From JACQAP01 sp035548375 (GTDB taxonomy: Bacteria > Pseudomonadota > Gammaproteobacteria > Burkholderiales > JACQAP01), in contig DASZTG010000080.1 in the NCBI GenBank assembly GCA_035548375.1, forward strand, positions 81,735 to 145,734: a DNA stretch of 64,000 nt. The letters run 5' to 3'. Position 1 is the stretch's first letter. The number at the start of each line of letters is the position of its first letter. The position numbers and the translations under genes were made by a program. This document shows, piece by piece, positions 45,807-54,077 of this stretch. The notes under the pieces are model-generated. The model was not told the origin of the DNA and made no database searches. It was given only the letters and a program-made list of their open reading frames with translations.

Positions 45807-46379
45807 TCAATGTCCCCGCGTGCCGATCAGCGCCAGGAACTCTTCGCGCGTGGCGACGGAGTCGCGGAAGGTGCCGAGCACCGAGGACGTGATCATCTCC
45901 GAGTTCTGCTTCTGCACGCCGCGCATCATCATGCACAGGTGCCTGGCCTCGATCATGACGCCCACGCCCTGCGCGCCGATGGTGTCCATGACGACGTGCG
46001 AGATTTCCTCGGTGAGCCTTTCCTGGATCTGCAGGCGCCGCGCGTAGACGTCGACCAGGCGGGCCAGCTTGGAAAGCCCGAACACCTTGCCGTTCGGGAT
46101 GTATCCGATGTGGCAGCGTCCGAAGAACGGAAGCATGTGGTGCTCGCACAGGCTGTAGAGCTCGATGTTCTTCACGATGACCATGCTGTTGGTCTCCTGC
46201 GTGAAGATGGCGTCGTTGATGACGCTCGCCGGTTCCATGCGGCTGCCGGACGTCAGGAAATCCAGCGCGCCGGCCACGCGGTGCGGCGTCTTCAGCAGGC
46301 CCTCGCGCTCCGGGTCCTCGCCAAGCTCGACCAGCAGTTCATGGACGAGCTTTTCTATCCTGGCGGTGTTCACTGCCAT
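45807..46379 (-). CDS. folE: GTP cyclohydrolase I
   Basis: A 190-residue enzyme converting GTP to 7,8-dihydroneopterin triphosphate, the first step of tetrahydrofolate synthesis. Zinc ligands are C78, H81 (YSLCEHHMLP) and C149 (RHLCMMMRG). The substrate-binding GLSKLARLVDVYARRLQIQERLT and C-terminal FRDSVATREEFLALI match the family. It is close to the usual length. No folate gene is adjacent. Confidence 0.95.
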   Translation of the reverse strand: MAVNTARIEKLVHELLVELGEDPEREGLLKTPHRVAGALDFLTSGSRMEPASVINDAIFTQETNSMVIVKNIELYSLCEHHMLPFFGRCHIGYIPNGKVFGLSKLARLVDVYARRLQIQERLTEEISHVVMDTIGAQGVGVMIEARHLCMMMRGVQKQNSEMITSSVLGTFRDSVATREEFLALIGTRGH

Positions 46380-46472
46380 GGCCTGCTCCTGTGGTGTTGT
46401 GGTGAGACGATGGTAGCCGAATCCGCAATGCGGGATTCCGTTGGCGCCGCTCCGCTGGGAACCGAACCGACG

Positions 46473-47009
46473 CTACGCAGAGAGGCGAATGGGGGGTTCC
46501 GCGTCGTCTTGCGCGATTGCATTCGCTGACGGCGCATGCAGTTGCGCCTGACGCGATTGCACGAGCGCGGCAATCTCCAGCGCGCGCGAGAACGGCACAT
46601 CCACGGTGAGCAGGATGGTCCCCTCCGCCGCGGCGCGCTCCAGCGCGGCGATCCTGGAATTGGGTGCCAGCACGCCGGCCGTCATGGAAATGCACGCGCC
46701 GATCGCCGCACCGACGATCGCGCCGACCGGCAATGTGGCGAGATAAAGGTGCGTCTCCGGCGGTGGGAACAGGACCATCAGGCCGCCGACGATCCAGCCC
46801 AGCATGGCGCCATAGGTCAGGCCGACGCCGGCGATCGGGAGGAATTGCGCCTTCTGCAGGACGCCGGATTCCGGCAGGTCGTCCAGCGACGATCCCCGGC
46901 TCGCCACGCAATGGATGTTCGGGCTCGCGATGCGCGCCCCCAGCAGGTCATGCACGACCTGTTCGGCGCTTGCGATGTCGGGCAACGCGAAGTAGAGAGT
47001 CTGGTTCAT
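46473..47009 (-). CDS. Hypothetical membrane protein with glycine-rich helices
   Basis: A 178-residue protein. The N-terminal ALPDIASAEQVVHDLLGARI has a ferredoxin-like alpha/beta start. Two hydrophobic Gly-rich segments follow (LPIAGVGLTYGAMLGWIVGGLMVLF and LATLPVGAIVGAAIGACISMTAGVLA), then a helical C-terminus (AALERAAAEGTILLTVDVPFSRALEIAALVQSRQ). The layout recalls proteins of the DUF1269-like type (membrane proteins with Gly zippers), but I do not claim the family. It lies 93 bp from folE. Confidence 0.6.
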   Translation of the reverse strand: MNQTLYFALPDIASAEQVVHDLLGARIASPNIHCVASRGSSLDDLPESGVLQKAQFLPIAGVGLTYGAMLGWIVGGLMVLFPPPETHLYLATLPVGAIVGAAIGACISMTAGVLAPNSRIAALERAAAEGTILLTVDVPFSRALEIAALVQSRQAQLHAPSANAIAQDDAEPPIRLSA

Positions 47010-47171
47010 CGGTGGAAGCGGAATTCGCGCGGGCAGGCGGAATTCCTCGCATGCGTCTGACTGCCGCCGACGACCGTTGGTTCCAACGGAGTATTCGCGC
47101 GATCAACGCGCGCACCGGCGCGCACCAGAGGTGGACCGTCGGCTCCGTATCCGTGCATGCGTGCAAGCAAG

Positions 47172-48074
47172 TTAGCGATTGCCCGCATCGCGTGGAGGGA
47201 TCGTCTTCAGGAATGCGTGAATCGCGTCGGCGTCGGTATCGTCGAGTAGCGCGAAGCTGCGAAACGGCATGACCCTGCTGACTTCGCTGCCGTCCGGACG
47301 CTTGCCCGAACGCAGCATCGCGCGAAACTTTTCCGGCGTGTCGTAGCTGCCCATGACGCTGCCCTTGCCCGGCGTGAGGTTCGCCGCCGGCGGCCAGGCT
47401 GGCGGGCCGCCCGGAATCTTGCCGCCGGACAAGCCCGGTCCGTGGCAGCCGATACAGGCGTTCGCCACGTAGGCGCCGTGTGTCGCGTTGACCGCCGCCG
47501 GCACAGGCCTGGAGGGCGGCAGCGAGTGATCGATTTTCTCGGCGGAATCCCGGATCACGCCGAATGCGTAGAGCACTTTCACCGGAAGCGGCAACCTGAT
47601 TTCCGCGCCCTGGCCGTCGACTGGCGGCAGGCTGCGAACATAGGCCACGAGCGCGGCCAGGTCTTCGTCGGTGAGGCGGTTGTAGTCTTCGCTCGGCATG
47701 ATGCGGGCGGGTCGGCCGTCCGGCTTGACGCCATGTCGAATGGTCCGCACCCAATCCTCGGCCGAGTATTGCGCTGTGACGCCGCCCTTGCCGCCGGTTA
47801 TGTTCGGCGCATGTATATAGAGTGAGCCATCGTTCACGACATCCGCGCCGTGCCCGTCCTGGGCGTGGCACTCCATGCAGCCGCGCGATTCGAACAGATA
47901 TTTGCCGCGGGCAACGGCGCCGGCGTCGCTGGCGAATTGGACCGGCACGACGGTGACGGCGACCGTGCGATTCGACTTGCGCTCGCTCAAGAACATGCCC
48001 GCAAGCGCGATGACGGCCGCGAGCACCACCAGGATCGCCACCAGAACGCCGAGAACGTTGAACACCCGCTTCAT
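47172..48074 (-). CDS. Dihaem cytochrome c
   Basis: A 300-residue membrane-anchored periplasmic protein with a single N-terminal helix (VFNVLGVLVAILVVLAAVIALAGMFL) and two CxxCH haem sites: CMECH at 66-70 and CIGCH at 207-211. Each is followed by a Met-containing region (ARIMPSEDYNRLTDEDLAALVAYVRSLP; SRVMPFRSFALLDDTDADAIHAFLKTIP) that would give the sixth ligand. It resembles class I cytochromes used in alcohol or sugar dehydrogenase and oxidase chains; the partner is not in this window. Confidence 0.88.
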   Translation of the reverse strand: MKRVFNVLGVLVAILVVLAAVIALAGMFLSERKSNRTVAVTVVPVQFASDAGAVARGKYLFESRGCMECHAQDGHGADVVNDGSLYIHAPNITGGKGGVTAQYSAEDWVRTIRHGVKPDGRPARIMPSEDYNRLTDEDLAALVAYVRSLPPVDGQGAEIRLPLPVKVLYAFGVIRDSAEKIDHSLPPSRPVPAAVNATHGAYVANACIGCHGPGLSGGKIPGGPPAWPPAANLTPGKGSVMGSYDTPEKFRAMLRSGKRPDGSEVSRVMPFRSFALLDDTDADAIHAFLKTIPPRDAGNR

Positions 48075-48144
48075 GCTTTTTCTTCGCTTGTCTGCATAGT
48101 CGATTGTTCGACCTGAAAAAAATAAATCCGGGCCGACGCACCAA

Positions 48145-48178
48145 TAAAAATGCGGCGACCGCCAGGCAGTCGCCGCAT
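48145..48178 (-). terminator. Terminator of the catalase-like gene
   Basis: ATGCGGCGAC at 48150-48159 pairs with GTCGCCGCAT at 48169-48178 around a 9-nt loop. On the minus strand the stem is followed by TTTTTATTGG. It lies between the catalase-like gene's stop and the divergently oriented promoter region of the cytochrome gene. Confidence 0.85.
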
Positions 48179-48220
48179 CGCGAAGTCTATCCGAATTATG
48201 GCTATTGCATGAATGTTCGC

Positions 48221-49225
48221 CTACTTCAGGCGTTGCCCGATGCTGACCGCGTAAGCTCCCGGACGTGCAAGCAGAATCGGGTCGGCCGACGCCTCGATGC
48301 CGTCGGTCAAGGTCAGCGGATTGAACATCAGCGCCTTCTGCGCCTGCGCGTCGTTGGCAACCGGAGCGGTGAGGGTGATCAGGCCCAGGTCGACCTGCGC
48401 ACGATCATCGGGCCACACGGAGGTCGGATCGGTCAGCGAGTCACCCTTCTTCGCCAGCTGCACGATGAGCCGGAATTGCACGGGCTCGCGCGCCAGCCGC
48501 GCCGGCAGCTCTTCCATCAAGTAGTTCGGCCCCTTCTCGGCGACGGCCTTGTCACTCAAGCGCTGGTCGCCAGCGACGGGCAGGATCTGGTAGCGGCCGT
48601 ATTCGCTCACGCCTTGCGCATTGGTGAACTTGAAAGCATTGACGCCGTAAAAAGGCAGCGTGGCGAAACTCGCGGGCGCGGGCTTGGGCGTCGTGACGAA
48701 TTTCACGGTCTCCGGATGGCTGCCGAGGAATTGCTCGATGGGAGAGGGCTTCGGCGCATCCGGACCGCTCTTGGCAACGGCCGTCAGCAACGCCAGAAGG
48801 TCCTCCGGCGTCTTGACCGGGAAGCCGTTGGCGGAGATGGCGACGATGTCGGTATACGAGCCGTCCGCGAGCTGGAAGCGGATCGCCATGCCGTGCGGAC
48901 TCGCGTTCGGATCCGCGTCGGGAATGACCGGCACACCCGTGGCATTCGAAAAGCGCACTGTCACGGGAACCGTGCCCTGCAAATGTGCGGCCTTGGAAAG
49001 CGATGGCGCGACATCGGTCGGCGTGAAGGTTCCCGTCGCCAGCACGCCCTTGGCGTGGTTCGCGCGATAGCCCTCATGCGGACCGCCCGCGAGCGTGTTG
49101 AATGCGCCGACGAGTTGCTCGGACAGGCTTTTTTCTTCGGCGAATGCCGCGCCCGTTGCGCACAAGCCCAGGCAGGAAGCGGCCGCGATCGCCGCAAGAG
49201 TTAACCGGTTGTTTCTCAAGTCCAT
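48221..49225 (-). CDS. Exported catalase-family (SrpA-like) haem protein
   Basis: A 334-residue protein with a signal peptide (LTLAAIAAASCLGLCATGAAFAEE). The catalase-fold core is recognised by RANHAKGVLATGTFTPT (distal His in HAKG), VRFSNATGVPVIPDADPNASPHGMAIRF, and the C-terminal region YGRYQILPVAGDQRLSD with a Tyr that could be the proximal haem ligand. It is shorter than true catalases, matching the SrpA/catalase-related family, which often has weak peroxidase activity. The ATG is preceded by GGGGA. A divergent spacer separates it from ada. Confidence 0.85.
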   Translation of the reverse strand: MDLRNNRLTLAAIAAASCLGLCATGAAFAEEKSLSEQLVGAFNTLAGGPHEGYRANHAKGVLATGTFTPTDVAPSLSKAAHLQGTVPVTVRFSNATGVPVIPDADPNASPHGMAIRFQLADGSYTDIVAISANGFPVKTPEDLLALLTAVAKSGPDAPKPSPIEQFLGSHPETVKFVTTPKPAPASFATLPFYGVNAFKFTNAQGVSEYGRYQILPVAGDQRLSDKAVAEKGPNYLMEELPARLAREPVQFRLIVQLAKKGDSLTDPTSVWPDDRAQVDLGLITLTAPVANDAQAQKALMFNPLTLTDGIEASADPILLARPGAYAVSIGQRLK

Positions 49226-49436
49226 GATGTCCCCTTTGATTTCTCTCCGCAAATGCGAAGGCCAGGGATCTTATAAGTGGATCGTGACAGGCAGGCAACC
49301 ATGAATTTCATGAATCGCGCATGCGCATTTGCGCGTGAGCCCGCGAATTCGAAAGCAAGGAGCGGAGTGTTCGCCCGCGGCCCCACCCCCATCATTGCTT
49401 CGACGGCGCATTCGCCGGCTCGACTGGAGGACTATC

Positions 49437-50522
49437 ATGGGGTTCATGAACACGGATGCTCAAGCAGGCGCTACGACCTACGCGACGGACGACGATCGGT
49501 GGGCAGCGGTCGTGCGCCGCGATCGCGAGGCAGACGGACGATTCTTTTACTCGGTCAGGACGACTGGGGTGTACTGCCGGCCGTCCTGCGCGTCGCGGAC
49601 GGCATTGCGCAAGAACGTTGCTTTCCATGCAACGATCGAAGACGCCGAACGCGCGGGTTTCCGCGCCTGCAAGCGCTGCAAGCCCGGCGCGCAGGGACTC
49701 GACGAACGGCATGCGGCCGGAGTCGCACGCGCATGCAGGTTGATCGAAGCTTCAGGCGAACTGCCGACGCTGGACGAACTTGCTCGCGAAGCCGGCATGA
49801 GCCGGTTCCACTTTCATCGGATCTTCAAAAGCGTAACGGGCGTAACACCGAAGGCCTACGCAACCGCGCAGCGCGCAAACCGGGTGCGGGAATCCCTTCC
49901 TCGCAGCGGCACGGTGACGGAAGCCATTTACGACGCCGGTTTCAATTCCAACGGCCGCTTTTATGCGAAATCCACGGATGTGCTCGGCATGACGCCTTCG
50001 ACGTTCCGTGACGGCGGCACGGGCGAGACGATCCGCTTTGCGCTCGGCGAATGCTCGCTCGGCTCTATCCTCGTCGGCGCGACGGACAAGGGTGTGTGCG
50101 CCATAACCTTGGGCGACGATCCGGAAAAGCTGCTGCGCGAACTGCAGGACCGCTTTCCCAAGGCGAAGCTGGTGGGCGCGGACAAGGAATTCGAGCGCCT
50201 CGTCGCCCGCGTCGTTGGATTCGTCGAATCCCCGTCGCTCGGCCTCGACCTGCCGCTGGACGTGCGCGGCACGGCGTTCCAGCAACGCGTGTGGCAGGCC
50301 CTGCGCGAAATCCCGCCGGGCCGCACCGCAAGTTACGCGCAAGTCGCGGCCCGCGTCGGAGTACCGAAGGCGGTGCGGGCGGTGGCACAGGCTTGCGCCT
50401 CGAACGACATCGCCGTGGCGATCCCCTGCCACCGGGTCGTGCGCAGCGACGGCGCGATATCGGGCTATCGCTGGGGTGTGGAGCGCAAGCGTGCGCTGCT
50501 CGATCGGGAGATGAAGCCTTGA
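49437..50522 (+). CDS. ada: Bifunctional Ada: transcriptional activator and O6-alkylguanine-DNA methyltransferase
   Basis: A 361-residue adaptive-response protein. The N-terminal zinc site is C47, C51, C78, C81 (GVYCRPSC and CKRC), which accepts methyl groups from phosphotriesters. The AraC-type HTH follows (TLDELAREAGMSRFHFHRIFKSVTG and ATAQRANRVRESL). The C-terminal O6-methylguanine methyltransferase has active-site C331 in IPCHRVV. All key residues are intact. ATG 49437 has GGAGG at 7 bp. The gene is followed by a 2OG-Fe(II) oxygenase whose TTG start overlaps the ada stop (TTGA). Confidence 0.95.
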   Translation: MGFMNTDAQAGATTYATDDDRWAAVVRRDREADGRFFYSVRTTGVYCRPSCASRTALRKNVAFHATIEDAERAGFRACKRCKPGAQGLDERHAAGVARACRLIEASGELPTLDELAREAGMSRFHFHRIFKSVTGVTPKAYATAQRANRVRESLPRSGTVTEAIYDAGFNSNGRFYAKSTDVLGMTPSTFRDGGTGETIRFALGECSLGSILVGATDKGVCAITLGDDPEKLLRELQDRFPKAKLVGADKEFERLVARVVGFVESPSLGLDLPLDVRGTAFQQRVWQALREIPPGRTASYAQVAARVGVPKAVRAVAQACASNDIAVAIPCHRVVRSDGAISGYRWGVERKRALLDREMKP

Positions 50523-51283
50523 GGACGGCGGCCCAGCGGCGCTTGCAACTGGAAGAGCCGCTCGCGGTCGACGCGGAAACGCGGGAACGCGTGGCCGCGC
50601 ACGACTGGGATCGCGTCGCCTGCGAGCTCGATGCACAGGGCCACGCGATCCTGGCGGGCTTGCTCGCTCCGGCATCCTGTGTTTCGCTCGCGGCAGCCTA
50701 TACGAATGATGCGCTCTTCCGCAGCCGCGTAGTGATGTCCCGCCACGGTTTCGGGCGCGGGGAGTATCAATATTTTTCCTATCCGTTGCCCGAACCCGCC
50801 GCCAGCCTGCGCACCGCGCTGTATCCGCACCTGGTCGCCACCGCGAATCGCTGGAACGAATCGATGGGCCTGAAGCCGCGCTTTCCGGACGAGCATGAGG
50901 AATTCCTGGATCGCTGCCATCGCGCCGGCCAAGTACGCCCGACCCCACTGCTTCTGCAGTATGGCGCAGGCGACTACAACTGCCTGCACCAGGACCTCTA
51001 CGGCGAGCATGTTTTTCCGCTGCAGGTCGCCATCCTGCTATCCCGACCCGATCTCGATTTCAAAGGCGGCGAGTTCGTGTTGACCGAGCAGCGGCCGCGC
51101 ATGCAGTCGCGCGTCCAGGTCGTTCCGCTGCGGCAGGGCGATGCCGTGGTGTTCGCGGTCTACAATCGGCCGGTGCAGGGAACGCGGGGCATTTATCGAG
51201 TGAAGATGCGCCACGGCGTAAGCCCGATCCTGTCGGGGCGCAGGCATACGCTTGGCATCATTTTTCACGACGCGCAGGCGTAG
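50519..51283 (+). CDS. 2OG-Fe(II) oxygenase coupled to ada
   Basis: A 254-residue oxygenase with the jelly-roll metal site H157/D159 (YNCLHQDLYGEH), distal H232 (RHGVSPI) and 2-oxoglutarate Arg R242. The sequence does not look like canonical AlkB. A start at TTG 50519 overlaps the ada TGA, so expression is coupled to the alkylation response. This makes a repair or nucleic-acid demethylase role plausible, but the substrate is not shown. The frame stays open far upstream inside ada, yet only this start makes sense in the operon. Confidence 0.82.
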   Translation: MRTAAQRRLQLEEPLAVDAETRERVAAHDWDRVACELDAQGHAILAGLLAPASCVSLAAAYTNDALFRSRVVMSRHGFGRGEYQYFSYPLPEPAASLRTALYPHLVATANRWNESMGLKPRFPDEHEEFLDRCHRAGQVRPTPLLLQYGAGDYNCLHQDLYGEHVFPLQVAILLSRPDLDFKGGEFVLTEQRPRMQSRVQVVPLRQGDAVVFAVYNRPVQGTRGIYRVKMRHGVSPILSGRRHTLGIIFHDAQA

Positions 51284-51293
51284 CGCGAGAAGG

Positions 51294-51370
51294 GTGAAGG
51301 GTGAAGGGTGAAGGGTGAAGGGTGAAGGGTGAAGGGTGAAGGGTGAAGGGTGAAGGGTGAAGGGTGAAGG
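51294..51370. repeat. 3'-end repeat locus 9: eleven tandem GTGAAGG heptamers
   Basis: Eleven perfect copies of GTGAAGG directly after the 2OG-oxygenase stop. No complementary arm is visible before the radical SAM gene. It is the longest pure array of the window and the best site for slippage. Confidence 0.92.
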
Positions 51371-51524
51371 GCAGATCAGGCCCGCGACACGCGAGCGAAG
51401 TTCGGCAATTTTGTATTTTCTTGTCGTCCATCACGCATTGCCCATCATGCCCTGCCCCTCGCCAATCGAACCACCCGTCCTGCCCGCGGTCGAACCGCGA
51501 ACGTCGGCAGAGCGAGAAGGTTCG

Positions 51525-53039
51525 ATGAAAAAGCGCGTCCTGGTCGTCAACGTCTTCCTGGACGAATACCGCAGGACCCGAGGCAGTCCCATGCGCGTGC
51601 CGCGCGGCTCCGGCCATATCTATCTGGCAGGCGCGTTCAATCCCCACACCGTGGACGTTCGCGTCTACAGCGAGCAGGTCAACGGCTATCTCCACGACGC
51701 GGCCCTGCTCGGCTGGCCGGACATGCTGGTGCTGACCGGCCTGACCAACGGGCTGGACCGCATGCTGCACCTCACCGCCTACGCGAGGACCCTGAATCCG
51801 CGCGTCGTGGTCGTCGCCGGCGGCCCCTGCATTCGCGCGCTGCCGAACACCTGCAGGCAGTATTTCGATCGCATCTGCCTGGGCGACATCGAAGAGCTGA
51901 GGCAGGTCGCCGAAGAAACATTCGGCGCGGGCGCCGCCGTGGAAGGCGAGATGTTTCCGCGCTACGATCTCGCCGAGCCGAGCCAGTTGCTCGGCTACGT
52001 CGAATCCAGCCGCAACTGCAATTTCCGCTGCTCGTTCTGTTCCCTCACCGGGGAAAAGGCAAAGTACGGCAGCTATCACGTCGACTACGTGCGCCGCCAG
52101 ATCGAAGCCACCGGCAAGAAAGTCATCGTCTTCCTCGACAATAATTTCTACGGATCGGGGCGCGAGCATTTCGACGAGCGCATCGACATGCTGGCGGATT
52201 TGCGCCGGAAGGGCACGATCAAGGGCTGGTCCGCCATCCTGACCAGCGATTTCTTTGCGCGTCCGCAAAACCTGGAACGGGCGAAGCAGGCGGGCTGCCT
52301 GTCGCTGTTCTGCGGTGTCGAATCGTTCGATGCCGCCACCCTGCGCAGCTATAACAAGAAGCAGAACATGATCACGCCGCAGATCGACATGATTCGCTCC
52401 TGCCTCGAAGCGGGAATCATGTTCCATTACGGCGTGATGCTCGATCCGACCACGCGGCGCATCCATGACCTGGAAGCCGAGATCGACTTCATCCTCGGTC
52501 GTCCGGAGATTCCGATGCCGGCCTTCTTCACCTTGCCGATTCCCCTGCTCGGCACGCCCTACTTCCGCCAGAGCGTGGAACGCGGCAGCCTGCTGCCCAA
52601 TTTGCGCTTGCGTGAATTGAACGGCGTCAACATCACGCAGAAGACGCTGGACCCGACCGACCGGGCGGTCGCGTTCGCGCGCGATCTCGTGAACCTGCGC
52701 GGGAGGCACGGACGCGCGGCACGGCATGCCGCCGGATTCGTACGCCGATACGCACGGCGGTTGTCGCCATTGCAGCTTGGCGCGGCGGTGGGCAGCGTTG
52801 CGCTGACTTGCCTGCCAAGCGTGGCCTCGTCCCCGCTGAATTTCTCGAAACGACGCCAGGCGCAGACGTTTTATGCCCCGACCGAATCGCTCGATGATTT
52901 CTACCGGCCCGTCATGCCGGTACGCGCCGAATTGCAGCACTACTTCAGGCCGACCATGATCACGGATGCGCAAGGCGGCATCGCGGAAGACATCGCCGCG
53001 GACTACGCGCAGCAGGAGCTTGCCGTCGCGACGGCGTAG
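51525..53039 (+). CDS. Radical SAM protein with cobalamin-binding-like N-terminus
   Basis: A 504-residue protein. An N-terminal Rossmann-like B12-binding-type domain (about 1-140, VLVVNVF and VVVVAGGPC) lacks the DxHxxG cobalamin ligand motif. The radical SAM domain has C165, C169 and C172 (CNFRCSFC) for the 4Fe-4S cluster, with the usual GE and GVESF elements downstream. The C-terminal 130 residues are basic and unlike known domains; a hydrophobic stretch (LGAAVGSVALTCLPSVASS) lies at about 430. ATG 51525 with AGAAGG is chosen. The substrate is unknown. Confidence 0.8.
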   Translation: MKKRVLVVNVFLDEYRRTRGSPMRVPRGSGHIYLAGAFNPHTVDVRVYSEQVNGYLHDAALLGWPDMLVLTGLTNGLDRMLHLTAYARTLNPRVVVVAGGPCIRALPNTCRQYFDRICLGDIEELRQVAEETFGAGAAVEGEMFPRYDLAEPSQLLGYVESSRNCNFRCSFCSLTGEKAKYGSYHVDYVRRQIEATGKKVIVFLDNNFYGSGREHFDERIDMLADLRRKGTIKGWSAILTSDFFARPQNLERAKQAGCLSLFCGVESFDAATLRSYNKKQNMITPQIDMIRSCLEAGIMFHYGVMLDPTTRRIHDLEAEIDFILGRPEIPMPAFFTLPIPLLGTPYFRQSVERGSLLPNLRLRELNGVNITQKTLDPTDRAVAFARDLVNLRGRHGRAARHAAGFVRRYARRLSPLQLGAAVGSVALTCLPSVASSPLNFSKRRQAQTFYAPTESLDDFYRPVMPVRAELQHYFRPTMITDAQGGIAEDIAADYAQQELAVATA

Positions 53040-53045
53040 ATATCG

Positions 53046-53921
53046 CTATTCCTGCACGACTTTCCCAGCCTGAAGTTCGAGTTCACGCGACTCCGGCGTC
53101 TCGAGACTGATGCGCCCCAAGGCACCACTGCGATAGTCGTCCAGCAGAATCCTCGATGCCTTTTCGAGATCGAGGCCGCCGCCTTTCACGATGCATCCGC
53201 GACGCCTGGCAACTGCTTCAATGAGGCTAACGCCATCCATTCCATCCGTCTCGAGCTTGTACCTCGCGACCAGCAGCTTCGGGTAACGCGCCAGCAGGAT
53301 GTCGCCGAGGAAGGCCGCGACGTCTTCTTCGATGACCGCGTTGGTACCGATCGCATGGCTCGCGGCCAGCATGTAGCCGTCAGCGTCGTGTTCGATCTTC
53401 GGCCACATCAATCCGGGCGTATCGGTCAAGGTCATGCCGACGCCGATGTCCAGGCTTTGCTGCACCTTCGTCACGGCGGGCTCATCGCCGACGGCGGCTA
53501 CGCGCTTCTTGAGCAGCGCGTTCATCAGGGTCGACTTGCCGACGTTGGGTATGCCCATGATCATCATGCGCAACGGCTTGGTGTTGTCGCTACGATGCGG
53601 CGCGAGTTCGCGGCAGTACCCCGTGACGCGCGCGACGTCCGCCGGCTTCTTGCTGGATATTGCCACCGCCTTGATGCCCTTCTGCTTCCCATAGAACGCG
53701 AGCCAGGCTTTCGTGACGACGGGATCGGCCAGGTCGGCCTTGTTCAGCAGCTTTAGCGCCGGCCGCTGGCGATGCTCGCGCATCTTTCGGATCATCGGAT
53801 TGCTGCTGGCCTCCGGCAGGCGCGCATCGACCACTTCGATGACCACGTCGACGAATTCCAGGGTCTGCGCCGCCTTCTTGCTGGCAAGGCCCATGTGGCC
53901 GGGGAACCATTGGATAGGCAT
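53046..53921 (-). CDS. YlqF/RbgA-type circularly permuted ribosome-assembly GTPase
   Basis: A 291-residue GTPase with the permuted order of motifs: G4 NKAD at 60-63, G1 GIPNVGKS at 123-130 and G3 DTPG at 167-170. The opening MPIQWFPGHMGLASKKA is the family's conserved N-terminus. RbgA acts in late assembly of the 50S subunit; this protein probably does the same. It ends 6 bp from the convergent radical SAM gene. Confidence 0.92.
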   Translation of the reverse strand: MPIQWFPGHMGLASKKAAQTLEFVDVVIEVVDARLPEASSNPMIRKMREHRQRPALKLLNKADLADPVVTKAWLAFYGKQKGIKAVAISSKKPADVARVTGYCRELAPHRSDNTKPLRMMIMGIPNVGKSTLMNALLKKRVAAVGDEPAVTKVQQSLDIGVGMTLTDTPGLMWPKIEHDADGYMLAASHAIGTNAVIEEDVAAFLGDILLARYPKLLVARYKLETDGMDGVSLIEAVARRRGCIVKGGGLDLEKASRILLDDYRSGALGRISLETPESRELELQAGKVVQE

Positions 53922-53940
53922 CGGTGAAGAACGCGAAGAG

Positions 53941-54070
53941 GGAAGCGTGAGGCGCGATGAGTGAGGAGTGAGGAGGGCAAGACTTTACAACACGGGCGCA
54001 GCATACGGCTTTTGCCTGCCGGAGGGTGAGATTCCCCCCTCACGCCTCTCGCCTCGCCCCTTTCCCCTCA
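53941..54070. repeat. 3'-end repeat locus 10 (GTGAGGA/GTGAGGC with complementary arm)
   Basis: The spacer between the AsmA-like stop and the YlqF start. Left units are GTGAGGC, GAGTGAGGAGTGAGGAGGGC; the right arm (about 54034-54070) carries CCCCCTCACGCCTCTCGCCT and CGCCCCTTTCCCCTCA. Pairing is imperfect, with a centre of some 50 nt. Confidence 0.6.
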
Positions 54071-54077
54071 ATGCAAT

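Noticed and set aside
51294..51370. CRISPR array
   Set aside because: Pure 7-bp tandem copies with no spacers; too short a unit for CRISPR.
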